From Streptomyces sp. SCSIO 30461 (GTDB lineage Bacteria; Actinomycetota; Actinomycetes; Streptomycetales; Streptomycetaceae), in assembly GCF_037023745.1 (NCBI RefSeq), contig NZ_CP146101.1, positions 4,270,001 to 4,334,000 on the forward strand: a stretch of 64,000 bases of DNA, given 5' to 3'. Below, piece by piece: positions 1 through 10,311 of this stretch (the stretch's first letter is position 1; the number at the start of each line of letters is the position of its first letter). The notes under the pieces are model-generated. The model ran no database searches. It was not told the origin of the DNA and worked only from the letters and a program-made list of their open reading frames with translations. The translations under genes were made by a program, and so were the position numbers.

Positions 1-173
1 GCCCGCCGGCGAGCGATCACCGCGCCCCCAGTCGGTTGCCCTCGCCCTCGTGGGTGCGTCCGTACATGGCACACTCGTCCGACGCCCCGCAGACCGGCTC
101 CGGCCCCACGCCGCCTGAGAAAGCGTGATGCGGTGTCAACAGCACCGAGTGACTCCAAGGATGACGAGCAGGA

Positions 174-629
174 ATGAAGATCGCGACAGACGACCTCTCC
201 GGACCTGAGATCGCCGGGTTTCTCGACGAGCATGTCCAGCAGATGCGCTCCATCTCGCCTCCGGAGAGTAAGCACGCGCTCGACCTCGACGCCCTCCGTA
301 AGCCCGAGATCACGTTCTGGTCAGTGCGGGACGGCGACACCCTGGTGGGCTGCGGTGCACTGAAGAAACTGGACGCAGGCCACGCCGAGCTGAAGTCGAT
401 GCGCACCATGGCGGCACGCAAGCGGAGCGGGATCGCGTCAGTGCTGCTGGAGCACATCATCACCGAGGCCGAGCGCATGGGTTTCACGCGGCTGAGTCTG
501 GAGACCGGCACGGCCGAATTCTTCCTGCCGGCCAGGAAGCTGTACGAGAAGTTCGGGTTCACCCACTGCGAGCCGTTCGCGGACTACCGGCCCGACCCGA
601 ACAGTACATTCATGACCAGAGAACTCTGA
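174..629 (+). CDS. GNAT family N-acetyltransferase
   Basis: A 151-residue stand-alone GNAT domain, the usual length for a single-domain acetyl-CoA-dependent N-acetyltransferase. The central strand-loop-helix LKSMRTMAARKRSGIASVLL (about residues 78-97) is the acetyl-CoA pyrophosphate-binding motif A; the following helix and the ARKLYEKFGF segment (about 123-132) form motif B with the Tyr commonly used as general acid. The start ATG has a purine-rich GAGCAGGA just upstream. The substrate cannot be told from sequence. It stands alone at the window edge, next to a region of decayed mobile-element sequence. Confidence 0.85.
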   Translation: MKIATDDLSGPEIAGFLDEHVQQMRSISPPESKHALDLDALRKPEITFWSVRDGDTLVGCGALKKLDAGHAELKSMRTMAARKRSGIASVLLEHIITEAERMGFTRLSLETGTAEFFLPARKLYEKFGFTHCEPFADYRPDPNSTFMTREL

Positions 630-774
630 GCAACCTCGGTTCACAGGTTCGTCGACTGTGGTGCTGAGCACGGCGCTGCGATGCGGCGCCGAAGAGTCAT
701 CACAGACATCTCCCCGCCGATGGACACCCCCACCGGCCACAGCCACCCCCTGAACCACACACCGCGAAGCGAGG

Positions 775-860
775 GTGGGGCCGAAACTCACTGACGGTTC
801 ATGCCCGAACGATCGACAAGTGGGGCCGAAACCCACTGACGAGTGGGGCCAGCTCATGCT
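775..860 (+). repeat. Three direct repeats beginning GTGGGGCC
   Basis: A 22-base unit at 775-796 recurs at 820-841 with one mismatch (both run GTGGGGCCGAAAC then CACTGACG). A third copy starting at 843 keeps only GTGGGGCC before diverging. Spacings are 45 and 23 bases. Repeats of this kind occur at the ends of IS21- and Tn7-like elements, but no matching transposase is nearby, so the assignment is open. Confidence 0.6.
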
Positions 861-931
861 GCCGAAGCCAGTGGGGGTCCTGACCGTGGACGACATGCTC
901 ATTGATGTCCCGTCTCTTGCGAATTGGCCCC

Positions 932-983
932 TGTCTCAGGTGATCTGGTCCGATTTGCTCGTCGTCTCAGGCGATCTGGTCCG
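932..983 (+). repeat. 31-bp-spaced direct repeats, left of the VOC gene
   Basis: Two 21-base copies, 932-952 and 963-983, differ at two positions and share the core GTCTCAGG-GATCTGGTCCG. They are 31 bases apart. A related pair with the same phase lies at about 1534-1585, on the other side of the VOC gene. Regular arrays of about 21-22 bp sites are typical of TnsB-type transposase binding sites at the ends of Tn7-like elements; here this is inferred from the neighbouring TnsA remnant. Confidence 0.6.
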
Positions 984-1073
984 GTGGCGCTACTCATGTC
1001 ACGCGAGACCTCGACCCGCACGGCGATGAAACCCCGGGATCTCGGTGAAAGCACGCGCCAATATGGTGGACCG

Positions 1074-1502
1074 ATGACGTCGATCAAGAAGTTCCAAGTC
1101 GCCTTCGACTGCGCTGAACCTGAGCGCCTCGCTCGTTTCTGGTGCGAGGTGTTGGGGTACGTCGTACCGCCGCCACCGGAGGGGTTTGCCACTTGGGACG
1201 ATTTCAAGCGCTCGCAGCCACCTGAGCAGCGGGATTCTTGGTTCGCCTGCATTGATCCCTCAGGTGTGGGCCCGCGGCTGTACTTCCAGCGCGTCCCCGA
1301 GGGGAAGGCCGCCAAGAACCGAGTGCATCTTGATGTGCGGGTCGGCACCGGACTCGTGGGTAAAGAGCGCCTCGCCGCACTTGAGGCCGAATGCGCACGG
1401 CTGGTCCCGCTCGGCGCGGTACACGTGCGAACGCTGTATGACGGCAATGATTCGTGCATCCCGATGCTGGACATCGAGGGCAACGAGTTCTGTATCGACT
1501 GA
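1074..1502 (+). CDS. VOC family (glyoxalase-like) protein
   Basis: 142 residues from the ATG at 1074, which matches the family's usual N-terminus (IKKFQVAFDCAEPERLARFW). The frame is open further upstream but that part is not protein-like. The beta-alpha-beta-beta-beta fold is visible twice: AFDCAEPERLARFWCEVLGY near the N-terminus and HLDVRVGT.....RLAALEAECARL with a terminal MLDIEGNEFCID strand. These proteins bind metal or small organic molecules and include dioxygenases and resistance proteins; no specific substrate is evident. It sits between two arrays of the same direct repeat, so it may be transposon cargo. Confidence 0.8.
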   Translation: MTSIKKFQVAFDCAEPERLARFWCEVLGYVVPPPPEGFATWDDFKRSQPPEQRDSWFACIDPSGVGPRLYFQRVPEGKAAKNRVHLDVRVGTGLVGKERLAALEAECARLVPLGAVHVRTLYDGNDSCIPMLDIEGNEFCID

Positions 1503-1533
1503 GGGGCCGCGAACGTGTCTGTCCCGCGTCAAG

Positions 1534-1585
1534 TTGTTGGCTCACCCTGGTCCGATTGGCTTCTGGTCTCAGGTGATGTGGTTCG
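1534..1585 (+). repeat. Direct repeats matching 932-983, right of the VOC gene
   Basis: The best copy is 1565-1585 (core GTCTCAGGTGATGTGGTTCG). Just before it, CTGGTCCGATT at 1547-1557 matches the tail of the copy at 932-952. The distance from CTGGTCCG to the next GTCTCAGG is 19 bases in both arrays, so the 31-bp period is preserved. The array leads directly into the TnsA-like remnant. Confidence 0.6.
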
Positions 1586-1641
1586 CCGACGTGTTTGAGA
1601 CGGGTTGTCCCTCGTTGGGGTGACGCGACCTGCGTTCAGCC

Positions 1642-2040
1642 GTGGTGCTCCACGAGGTGTTCCACCCTCTCGGTAGGGGTGAGGGGCCTGGGGAGGTACT
1701 CGTGGGCGAGCCTGCGGAGGTGGTAGCCGCCTGGGAGTACGCGGCTGACGTCCATGTGGGGTTCGTCGGACCCGACGGTTCTCGTCGGATCGGCCCGCTG
1801 GCCCGCTTCTGGAGTGAGCCATTCGAACTTGCCTCGCCGACCCGGAAGTTCACCGCGTTCAAGGGGCAGAAGAACTTCACGGGCGACTACTGGGCGGTGA
1901 CTTCGCGGTCTCTGGTGGGCTACGAGTCGTGGGTGGAGCGGGACGCGGCGATGGCCCTGGACTTCGACCCCGCCGTCGTGGCCCTGGCTTCCCAGCCCTT
2001 CCGTCTGGTCTGGCGGGACGTCGACCGAGATCGTGAGCTC
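1642..2040 (+). pseudogene. TnsA-like transposition endonuclease, 3'-truncated remnant
   Basis: From about 1750 to 2030 the frame encodes a typical actinobacterial TnsA-like N-terminus: GFVGPDGSRRIGPLARFW, then FKGQKNFTGDYWAVT, GYESWVERDAAMALDFDP and ASQPFRLVW. In intact relatives this is followed directly by the HxPD segment and the rest of the endonuclease fold. Here the match stops after about residue 130, and the open frame runs on only as the antisense of the ATPase D-subunit gene. The catalytic part is therefore lost. TnsA cuts the 5' ends of Tn7-like transposons with TnsB; neither TnsB nor TnsC is present, so this is a dead element fragment. The true start is uncertain. Confidence 0.7.
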
Positions 2041-2085
2041 ACGCTCACCGTACGGGTCGCCGGTCGAGGCACGGTCACACGGGTG

Positions 2086-2730
2086 TCAGCCGGGCGCGTC
2101 GCCCTCTTCCAGTACGTGGTGGGCGGCCCATCGCTGCCGGACGGCGTCCTCGTGCTCGCTCTGCTCCAGAGTGAGGTCCGCGCGAGCCAGGGCCTCCCGC
2201 AGGCATGGAATCCAGTGGCGCTGAAGCGCCCGGAGCCGCTGGCGGGTGCTGAGCATCTCCGCACCAACGATTCTGACGGCGGCCCGGTTGCCGGCGTAGT
2301 CGGCCGCCGCCGCCACCGCCCGCCGGTAGGCGGCTTCGGCGTTGATCAGGGCCGTGTTGCCCGGTGCGGCGGCGGTCGGCGGGCGGGGCGGGACCGTACA
2401 GGAGAACTCCGACGGGTGGTGCGCCCCCATGGACGTGGTCCAGTCGAAGGTGACGTCCGCCGGATCGAGACCTGCCGTCGCCGTGTCCAGGGCGTGCTCT
2501 CCGCCGAGTACGAGCCCGCGCAGCAGCCATGTTTCGGCCTCCCGAAGCAGCTCGTGCCAGGCGGCAGCAGCGGCCTGCTCGGCCTGTAGGAGGCGCTGGT
2601 GCTCTGCGCGGAGGATGCTCAGCTTCTTCTCAAGAAGGTCGGCGCCGCGCACGGCAACCGCCAGACTGCGCCGCAGACGCAGTCGTCCGGCCCGTCCTGG
2701 TGGAATCCGGAGAGTGGCCATCGCCTTCAT
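2086..2730 (-). CDS. atpD: V/A-type ATPase subunit D (central stalk)
   Basis: 214 residues, the family's normal length. Long N- and C-terminal helices rich in Leu, Ala and Arg flank a short middle section, as expected for the antiparallel coiled coil of the rotor shaft. The N-terminal IPPGRAGRLRLRRSL resembles the conserved start of the family, and the C-terminal RQRLRALQRHWIPCLREAL helix corresponds to its long terminal helix. ATG at 2730 overlaps the TGA of the B gene (ATGA); an internal ATG at 2721 is the alternative. It is the last gene of the operon and ends close to the TnsA fragment without being damaged. Confidence 0.88.
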   Translation of the reverse strand: MKAMATLRIPPGRAGRLRLRRSLAVAVRGADLLEKKLSILRAEHQRLLQAEQAAAAAWHELLREAETWLLRGLVLGGEHALDTATAGLDPADVTFDWTTSMGAHHPSEFSCTVPPRPPTAAAPGNTALINAEAAYRRAVAAAADYAGNRAAVRIVGAEMLSTRQRLRALQRHWIPCLREALARADLTLEQSEHEDAVRQRWAAHHVLEEGDAPG

Positions 2731-4109
2731 CCCCGCTCCGCACCGTGTGCGTCCAGCAATTGCTCCGGGAGCATGGCGAGCTGACTTCTGGGCAGGTCAA
2801 GCAAGACCTGCCAAGCCTTCTCCAACGTCGCGTCCAGAGTTCGCAGTTCGTCATGACGCTGATGCACGAAACACCGCAGGAACGCCTCGTCGAAGTCCAG
2901 GTACCGGACGTCGGTCGCGCTGAGCGCCGTCCGCCCGACCAGGTCGGCCAGTTCGCGCACCTGCCGGGCCCTTGCGAGAGCGGCGAGCATTTGGGCGGCG
3001 ACGTCGAGATGGTCGGGCCGGGTACGGCCGGGACCAGCACCCTTGCGCATCAGGCGAGAGAGCGACGACAGGGCGTCCACGGGCGGGTACACCCCGCGCG
3101 CGTGCGTCTCGCGGGACAGCACGATCTGTCCCTCCGTGATGTACCCGGTCAGGTCCGGCACCGGATGCGTGATGTCGCCGCCGGGCATCGTCAGTACCGG
3201 GAGGACGGTGATGGAGCCGGGCCGGTCCCGGATGCGTCCGCAACGTTCGTAGAGGGAGGCGAGGTCGCTGTAGAGATAGCCGGGGTAGGCGCGTCGGGCG
3301 GGGATCTCGCCGCGTGCCGCGGAGACCTCGCGCAACGCCTCGGCGTAGCTGGTCATGTCGGTCATGACCACAAGCACGTGTCTGCCTTCCGCGAAGGCAA
3401 GGTGCTCGGCGACGGTGAGCGCGATCCGCGGGGTGAGGATACGTTCGATCACCGGGTCGTCCGCGGTGTTCAGCAGCAGAACCAGTTCTCCGGCGGCGGA
3501 CCGCTCCTCGAGAGCGTCGCGGACGAAGGAGGCGTCGGCATGGGTGAGTCCCATGCCTGCGAAGACGACGCTGAACGGCTCTCCGGCCGCCGTGGACTGG
3601 GCGGCGATCTGGGCGGCCAGTTCGAGGTGCGGCAGTCCCGCGATGGAGAACACCGGCAGCTTCTGGCCCCGCACGAGTGTGGTGAGCCCGTCCACGGCCC
3701 CGACGCCCGTGAGCACAGGCTCTGCGGGAGGTTCCCGCCGCATCGGGTTGATCGGGTTTCCACCGACCGTCGCGGAGGCGGATCCGAATACCGGCGGCCC
3801 GCCATCGATCGGTTCGCCACGGCCGTTGCAGACCCGGCCCAGCCACCCGGAGCCCACCGGGATACGCAACGGCCCTCCGGCGAAGGCCATCCGCACGCGC
3901 GCCGGGTCCATCCCGGCGGTGTCCTCCAGGACCTGTACGACAGCGAGTCCGCGGTCCACCTCAAGTACGAGTCCGTGCCGCTCCTCGCCGGATTCGAGCG
4001 TGATCCGGACGAACTCGTCCCAGCCGATGCCCGCCACCCCGTCGACGACTGCGAGCGGACCGCGCAGTTCACGGATCGCGGTGTACTCGATCTCGCCCCA
4101 GTCGGTCAC
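2727..4109 (-). CDS. atpB: V/A-type ATPase subunit B (non-catalytic)
   Basis: 460 residues from a GTG at 4109 that overlaps the stop of the A gene (GTGA). The N-terminal beta barrel begins TDWGEIEYTAIRELRGPL. The nucleotide domain has FSIAGLPHLELAAQIAAQS where the catalytic subunit has its P-loop, the normal degenerate form for the regulatory B subunit. MRREPPAEPVLTGVGAVDGL and the downstream SLSRLMRKGAG are family motifs. B alternates with A in the soluble hexamer that couples ATP hydrolysis or synthesis to rotation. The frame is open to 4274 upstream, but only as an antisense-like extension. Confidence 0.92.
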   Translation of the reverse strand: MTDWGEIEYTAIRELRGPLAVVDGVAGIGWDEFVRITLESGEERHGLVLEVDRGLAVVQVLEDTAGMDPARVRMAFAGGPLRIPVGSGWLGRVCNGRGEPIDGGPPVFGSASATVGGNPINPMRREPPAEPVLTGVGAVDGLTTLVRGQKLPVFSIAGLPHLELAAQIAAQSTAAGEPFSVVFAGMGLTHADASFVRDALEERSAAGELVLLLNTADDPVIERILTPRIALTVAEHLAFAEGRHVLVVMTDMTSYAEALREVSAARGEIPARRAYPGYLYSDLASLYERCGRIRDRPGSITVLPVLTMPGGDITHPVPDLTGYITEGQIVLSRETHARGVYPPVDALSSLSRLMRKGAGPGRTRPDHLDVAAQMLAALARARQVRELADLVGRTALSATDVRYLDFDEAFLRCFVHQRHDELRTLDATLEKAWQVLLDLPRSQLAMLPEQLLDAHGAERG

Positions 4110-5884
4110 ATCGCCCCCCGCAGCCCGGCGAGCGAGGCGAGCATGGCGTCCCGCCGGCCGGCGACACCCGCAGCATCGTCCGGGCCGACGTCCTCGCGAG
4201 CGCGGAGCAACGGTCCGAAGTCCGCCTCCTCGATCACCGAGGCGGGTACGCCGGCCCCGACGAGTTCCCGGCACAGGTCGACAACCGCGAGAACAGCCTC
4301 AACCAGGGCCGCAGCCTTGTTCGCACCGCAGTAAGCGTCACGGGCCGACAGCGCGCTCTGCTGGAGCACGCCCTCCCGCATCAGCCGGCCGCCGATCACA
4401 CTGATCCGCTCCTGGGCTGGGAGCGCGGTGATACCGATCAGGTCGACGAGGTCGGCCAGCCGATCGGCCTCGGCCAGCAGTCCGGCCGTCCGCGCGCGCC
4501 GGGCATCCCAGTCGGGGGCACCGGCATCCGCATGCACGGAGGCGAGGGTCGCTGCGTCGCGGGAGAAGGACCCCGCCCAGGAAACCGCCGGGTAGTGCCT
4601 GGCGTAGGCGAGGTCGCGGTCGAGGGCCCACAGGCAGCGTACGAACCGTTCGGTGTGGGCGGTGACCGGCTCCGTCAGGTCGCCGCCGGGTGGCGAGACC
4701 GCGCCGATGACGGTGACCGATCCCTGGTCCCCGCCGAGCGTGGTCACCGAACCGGCTCGTTCGTAGAAGGCGGCGATCGCCGAGGCCAGGCCCGCAGGAT
4801 AGCCCTCTTCCACCGGTAGGGCACCGGTGCGGGAGGAGAACTCGCGCAACGCCTCGGCCCAGCGGGAGGTCGAGTCGGCGATGACCACGACGTCGAGCCC
4901 CATGTCGCGGAAGTACTCGGCGACCGTGGCGCCGGTGTAGATGCTCGCTTCACGGGCCATCATCGGCATGTTGGAGGTGTTGGCGATCGTCACCGTGCGA
5001 TCGGCGAGTCTGCCGCCGGTTCGGGGGTCTTCGAGTGCGGCCAGATCGGTGATGACGTCGGCCATCTCGTTGCCGCGCTCTCCGCACCCGATGTAGACGA
5101 TCACGTCGGCGTCGCACCATTTGGCGATCTGCTGCAGCAGCATCGTCTTGCCAGTGCCGAACCCGCCGGGCACGGCGACCGTGCCGCCCTTCGCCACAGG
5201 GAAGAGAAGGTCGATCGCGCGCTGCCCGGTGTTCAGCGGCTGTTGTGCGGCGAGACGCTCACCGACCGGGCGCGGACGGCGGATGGGCCAGTCGGCAATC
5301 ATCCGGACCTCGGTGCCACCGACGACGGCCAGCACCCCGCTCTCAGGGTGCTCCGCTTCGGGGGCGATTCGCTCCACGACCCCTCCGGCACCGGGCGGTA
5401 CGAGGATCCGCACGGTCACTGACCGTGTTCCCCGGACCTCGCCGAGTACCTGGCCTTCGGACACCCGTTCCCCCGCCGCTGCTCGGGGTGTGAACCGCCA
5501 CGAGCGGTCGCCGTCCCCGGTCATGCTCGCGCCGGGGAGGAGCCATTCGCCGCTTCCTGACAGCGGGCGCAGCAGGCCGTCGAAGATTCCGCCGAGCAGA
5601 CCGGGACCGAGCCGGGCGAACAGCGGTATGCCCAGGGGCCGGGCGCTGTGCCCGGGGGCGAGACCTCCGGTGTACTCGTGCGCCTGGACCGTGACCACGC
5701 CGCCTTTGATCGCCACCACCTCACCGGGCAGGCCGGCATCGCCCAAGGAGACCATGTCGTGCATGGCCGTGCCGTCCACGTACTCCACCTCGACCAGCGG
5801 ACCGGCAACTCGCAAGACGTGACAAGACCGCTCCCCTCTGCCGTCCATGGCGGCTGCTTCGGACGCGCTGCTCACGGCGCCCAC
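4106..5884 (-). CDS. atpA: V/A-type ATPase subunit A (catalytic)
   Basis: 592 residues. The P-loop GGFGTGKT is at about 240-247; the more usual form is GPFGxGKT, so the proline is replaced by glycine. It is followed by YIGCGERGNEMADVI (about 264-278), containing the catalytic Glu region, and by the Walker B-like strand LDVVVIADSTSRWAEALREF. The long bulge insertion between barrel and nucleotide domain that separates A subunits from F-type beta is present (about 110-190). With B it forms the A3B3 head. The start overlaps the end of the E gene. Confidence 0.94.
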   Translation of the reverse strand: MGAVSSASEAAAMDGRGERSCHVLRVAGPLVEVEYVDGTAMHDMVSLGDAGLPGEVVAIKGGVVTVQAHEYTGGLAPGHSARPLGIPLFARLGPGLLGGIFDGLLRPLSGSGEWLLPGASMTGDGDRSWRFTPRAAAGERVSEGQVLGEVRGTRSVTVRILVPPGAGGVVERIAPEAEHPESGVLAVVGGTEVRMIADWPIRRPRPVGERLAAQQPLNTGQRAIDLLFPVAKGGTVAVPGGFGTGKTMLLQQIAKWCDADVIVYIGCGERGNEMADVITDLAALEDPRTGGRLADRTVTIANTSNMPMMAREASIYTGATVAEYFRDMGLDVVVIADSTSRWAEALREFSSRTGALPVEEGYPAGLASAIAAFYERAGSVTTLGGDQGSVTVIGAVSPPGGDLTEPVTAHTERFVRCLWALDRDLAYARHYPAVSWAGSFSRDAATLASVHADAGAPDWDARRARTAGLLAEADRLADLVDLIGITALPAQERISVIGGRLMREGVLQQSALSARDAYCGANKAAALVEAVLAVVDLCRELVGAGVPASVIEEADFGPLLRAREDVGPDDAAGVAGRRDAMLASLAGLRGAM

Positions 5885-6396
5885 AGTGTCTCCGTCTCCG
5901 CGCAGAACCTGTCCAGCACACGGGCGGCAAGGGCATCGAGGGAGCAGTCGGCCCGGCAGCCCGCCGCCTGGGCCACGAATCCTCCGCTGGGGTGTTCCGT
6001 GACACGGGCACCCGGGCCGAGGAGCCGACGGGCCCGTTGGTGAAGCCGGTCGCGGATCACCGGGTAGTCCGCAGTGTCCCGCAGGTCGCGGACGCGTTCG
6101 GCGGCACGGCGGCGCAGTTCCTCGTACGCCTGCCTGCGCACTCCGAGTTCGCGGGCGCGGATGGTTCTGCGGACCCGGGTCAGCTCGGCGGTGCGCCCAC
6201 GGGTCGCTTCGGCCTCACCGTGTCGGCGCGCATCGTCAAGGATCGCCGCCGCACGGGCCCTGGCCGCGTCGAGCAGCGCCTCGGCATCGCGGCCCGCGCG
6301 GGCCAGCACTTCCTCGGCGTCGGCCCGGGCCGAGCGCAGCAGTTCTTCTCGCACCGGTGCCAGGGCGGAGGCGTGATCCGGGGCCGCTGACTTCAT
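5872..6396 (-). CDS. atpE: V/A-type ATPase subunit E (peripheral stalk)
   Basis: 174 residues. The N-terminal 110 residues are almost pure charged/alanine helix (REELLRSARADAEEVLARAG and following), the coiled-coil half that pairs with the other stalk protein. The C-terminal 60 residues form the small globular domain that caps the A3B3 head. The ATG at 6396 overlaps the stop of the F gene (ATGA), and the end overlaps the A start. Sequence identity in this family is low, so the call rests on length, coiled-coil architecture and operon position. Confidence 0.82.
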   Translation of the reverse strand: MKSAAPDHASALAPVREELLRSARADAEEVLARAGRDAEALLDAARARAAAILDDARRHGEAEATRGRTAELTRVRRTIRARELGVRRQAYEELRRRAAERVRDLRDTADYPVIRDRLHQRARRLLGPGARVTEHPSGGFVAQAAGCRADCSLDALAARVLDRFCAETETLWAP

Positions 6397-6614
6397 GTTG
6401 GCATCACCGCCGCCAGCGGCCGTGCGCTGTCCAGCATCGCCTGACCAAGGGTGTCGGCGGCAGCCGGGGTGACGATCACCAAGGTGACGTCGTGGGGCAG
6501 GCTCTGCCAGGCACGGCGCACCGCGTCGGGCTCCTCTGCGATCAGGACGGTCACGCCCGCCAGGGCCAGCCCCGCCACCCGGACCTGCTCTCCGATGGCT
6601 GCCACGCGCCCCAC
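6393..6614 (-). CDS. atpF: V/A-type ATPase subunit F (central stalk)
   Basis: A short 73-residue protein from the GTG at 6614, two bases after the stop of the K gene. GRVAAIGEQVRVAGLALAGV is the conserved N-terminus (beta strand, then GE..V.GF.LAGV), and LVIVTPAAADTLG matches the switch-loop region. Members are usually about 100 residues, so the C-terminal helix is abbreviated. F binds D in the rotor and tunes the ATPase. The open frame extends far upstream, but only through antisense of the K gene. Confidence 0.82.
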   Translation of the reverse strand: MGRVAAIGEQVRVAGLALAGVTVLIAEEPDAVRRAWQSLPHDVTLVIVTPAAADTLGQAMLDSARPLAAVMPT

Positions 6615-6616
6615 GG

Positions 6617-8428
<1,812 letters not shown>

Positions 8429-8442
<14 letters not shown>

Positions 8443-9361
8443 CGAACGCCTCCAGCGAGCCGCCGCCGCGTGCGGCCAATTCGAGGGCACCTCGAAGCAG
8501 CCATGCGTCGGCCGAGAGCACGGCGACAGCACCTACGACGGGCGAGGAGTCGAGCCGGGTGCGGCGCATCAGATCCTGTCCGTCCTGCTGCAGCCGGACC
8601 CACCACCTGGTCTCCGCGCGCCACAGGTCCGTCGGTGCCTCGATGCCGTCCAGCACCCAGCGCGCCGTGACCGGCAGCCGCCGCAGGAAGTCGGGGTACG
8701 ACGCCGCGCCCACGGCCTCGGGGCCGAGCACCCGAGCGGCCCGGCGGGCGGATGGCGGAGTCAGAGGACGGTCGGCGAGGAACAGTTCGCGGCCAAGAAG
8801 CAGCGCGAGCCGTCCCGCCGCCCAGTGCACCGCCTGCGGCACGGCCGCCGCGGTCCGTTGAGCAGCAGCGATGCGCATACCGACAGCCATGGCCGCAGCG
8901 GAGTCGGCTCCCGGATCGCCCCACGCAGACCCGGCAAGCGCGGCCTGAAGCTCTGCCTGCGTGCCGGCCCGGGACAACCTCGGCCACGCGGTGGCCAGTG
9001 CCCCAAGCCGGTACGGCCGGGCAGATGGGATATGCCCGGCAGACGACAGCGCACGGGCATGATCATCGACGTTGGCTATCTCGAAACCGGAGGCAAGCAG
9101 CCTCAGCGTGGCTGCTCCCTCGCGTGGTTGCCACCCGGCGAGCACCCTCAGATGCCACAGTAGGGTCGCCGAGACCGCCCGCTGGGCGTCGGCCAGCCCG
9201 GCTTCAGTACTGAGATCGTGCCGGTACGGCGTGGCGGCCAGGTATCTCGCGGCATCGGAGAGCGTCGCGGCGCCGGCCACATCCCGGGCACCGGATACGC
9301 CCAAGCACCTGGAGAGCATGGCCCTGGCTCGGGTCACGCCCGCTACCCACCCGGCGCTCAC
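8429..9361 (-). CDS. atpC: V/A-type ATPase subunit C (rotor-to-ring adaptor)
   Basis: 310 residues, nearly all alpha-helical and rich in Ala, Arg and Leu, the normal size for the AC39/C family. It contains FLRRLPVTARWVLDGIEAP and LWRAETRWWVRLQQDGQDL, consistent with the pseudo-repeated helical domains that dock the central stalk on the c-ring. Conservation in this family is weak; the call leans on length, composition and position between the stalk gene and subunit I. It overlaps both neighbours. Confidence 0.8.
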
Positions 9362-9825
9362 CGCAGCGTGCCCCCTTCCCGCAGATCGCCATCCGTGCCG
9401 GCAAGGTCTTCGATCGCCGCAGCAACCACGCGGTCCACGAGTGCAGGCATACGGCGCTCGACCCGGCCCCGAAGGGCGGCGGTATCACGTTCGGCGGCCG
9501 CCAGCAGAGCCGCGACCTCGGCAGCGGTGGCTTCCCGGATTCGGGCGGCGCTCTGATTCCGTACACCCTGCACAGCGGCGCGGGCCTGCTCGACGCAATC
9601 CATGGCCATCCGTTCGGCTGCCTCGCGGCGCCGCGCCGCTTCCTCGGCCGCCTGCTCCCGTACCTTCCGCGCCTCGGTCTCTGCCGCTTGGAGCTGAGCG
9701 AGCTGGGGCTCCAGTTCCGCCGCGAGTTCAGCCGACCGGTCTGCGGGCACCCCTCCCGCCGCGGCAGGGCCGGGCAGGCCGACCGGCCTGAACCGCATCA
9801 GGAAATCCCGGAATCCCGCCATCAC
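9358..9825 (-). CDS. V/A-type ATPase peripheral stalk coiled-coil subunit (G/H-like)
   Basis: 155 residues and the first gene of the operon. After a proline-rich N-terminal 25 residues it is one long helix (AELAAELEPQLAQLQAAETE through RIREATAAEVAALLAAAERD) with heptad-like Leu/Ala spacing and many charged residues. Partners of subunit E in V/A-ATPase stalks have this form. The product ends where the C gene begins (overlap at 9358-9361). A second Met directly after the first leaves the exact start open. No clear promoter was identified upstream. Confidence 0.75.
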   Translation of the reverse strand: MMAGFRDFLMRFRPVGLPGPAAAGGVPADRSAELAAELEPQLAQLQAAETEARKVREQAAEEAARRREAAERMAMDCVEQARAAVQGVRNQSAARIREATAAEVAALLAAAERDTAALRGRVERRMPALVDRVVAAAIEDLAGTDGDLREGGTLR

Positions 9826-9954
9826 ATCGCTCCCACGAATCGATCCGTCGATCCAAGTCCAGTGTCCACGCCGGGAATGACTACGTCTCGTGGAGTTCCG
9901 CCGCCCCGGTGCCGCTCATGCGGGCTGCGGTGCCACCGGGCGGCGGCTCGGTGA

Positions 9955-10110
9955 CGGGTGACCGGACAGCCGGTCGGTCCGACCACGCCGTCCCGAACGG
10001 TCATATCGGCCGTGGCGCGAGCGGCAGGAACGTGTCGCCGAGGACCCGGGATTCGATCTCTTCGCGGATCCGCTCTTCGTCGCGCATCAGGGCGCGCAGC
10101 AGAGGCCTTC
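9955..10110 (-). pseudogene. CBS/BON-domain protein remnant (copy 1)
   Basis: On the minus strand, 10106 down to about 10012 reads LLRALMRDEERIREEIESRV, the CBS-to-BON linker of streptomycete CBS/BON proteins. After a frameshift near 10012 the next frame reads MTVRDGVVGPTG, the BON strand normally written VxVxDGVVxLxG. The rest of the BON domain and most of the CBS pair cannot be recovered. The remainder of the 486 bases between the ATPase operon and the universal stress gene shows nothing else. A similar but not identical remnant lies at 14801-15035. Confidence 0.6.
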
Positions 10111-10311
10111 GGTGCACGCATGACGACGGTGGCGCCGGCACCGAAGCAGCGCAGCAGCACGGTCCTGCCGCAGCGGTTCGCCGGGCGGCATCGACCTCGC
10201 GAACACCGCGCGGCGAGCCTCGGCCGAGCCGAGAACCTATCGCTCGGTGCACGACACACTCCTCTCTGCGTCCGGGGCGGCGCACCTTCCGGAAACCCAT
10301 GCATCAGGGCT

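Larger units (their letters stand above)
630..1073. other. Gene-free region carrying two families of short direct repeats
   Basis: About 440 bases between the acetyltransferase and the VOC gene with no convincing reading frame. It holds two different sets of short direct repeats (775-860 and 932-983, listed separately) and otherwise nothing recognisable. The repeats and the TnsA remnant at 1642 suggest that this is old transposon-end sequence. Confidence 0.5.

Noticed and set aside
17..562. 181-residue minus-strand frame at the left edge
   Set aside because: It is antisense to the GNAT gene over most of its length. The last 33 residues look somewhat protein-like, but no family is recognised and no start signal is present.
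2727..4274. Long plus-strand frames opposite the ATPase genes (for example 2529-4334)
   Set aside because: They are shadows produced by third-position GC; their translations are low-complexity Arg/Pro/Gly, whereas the minus strand gives full-length ATPase subunits.
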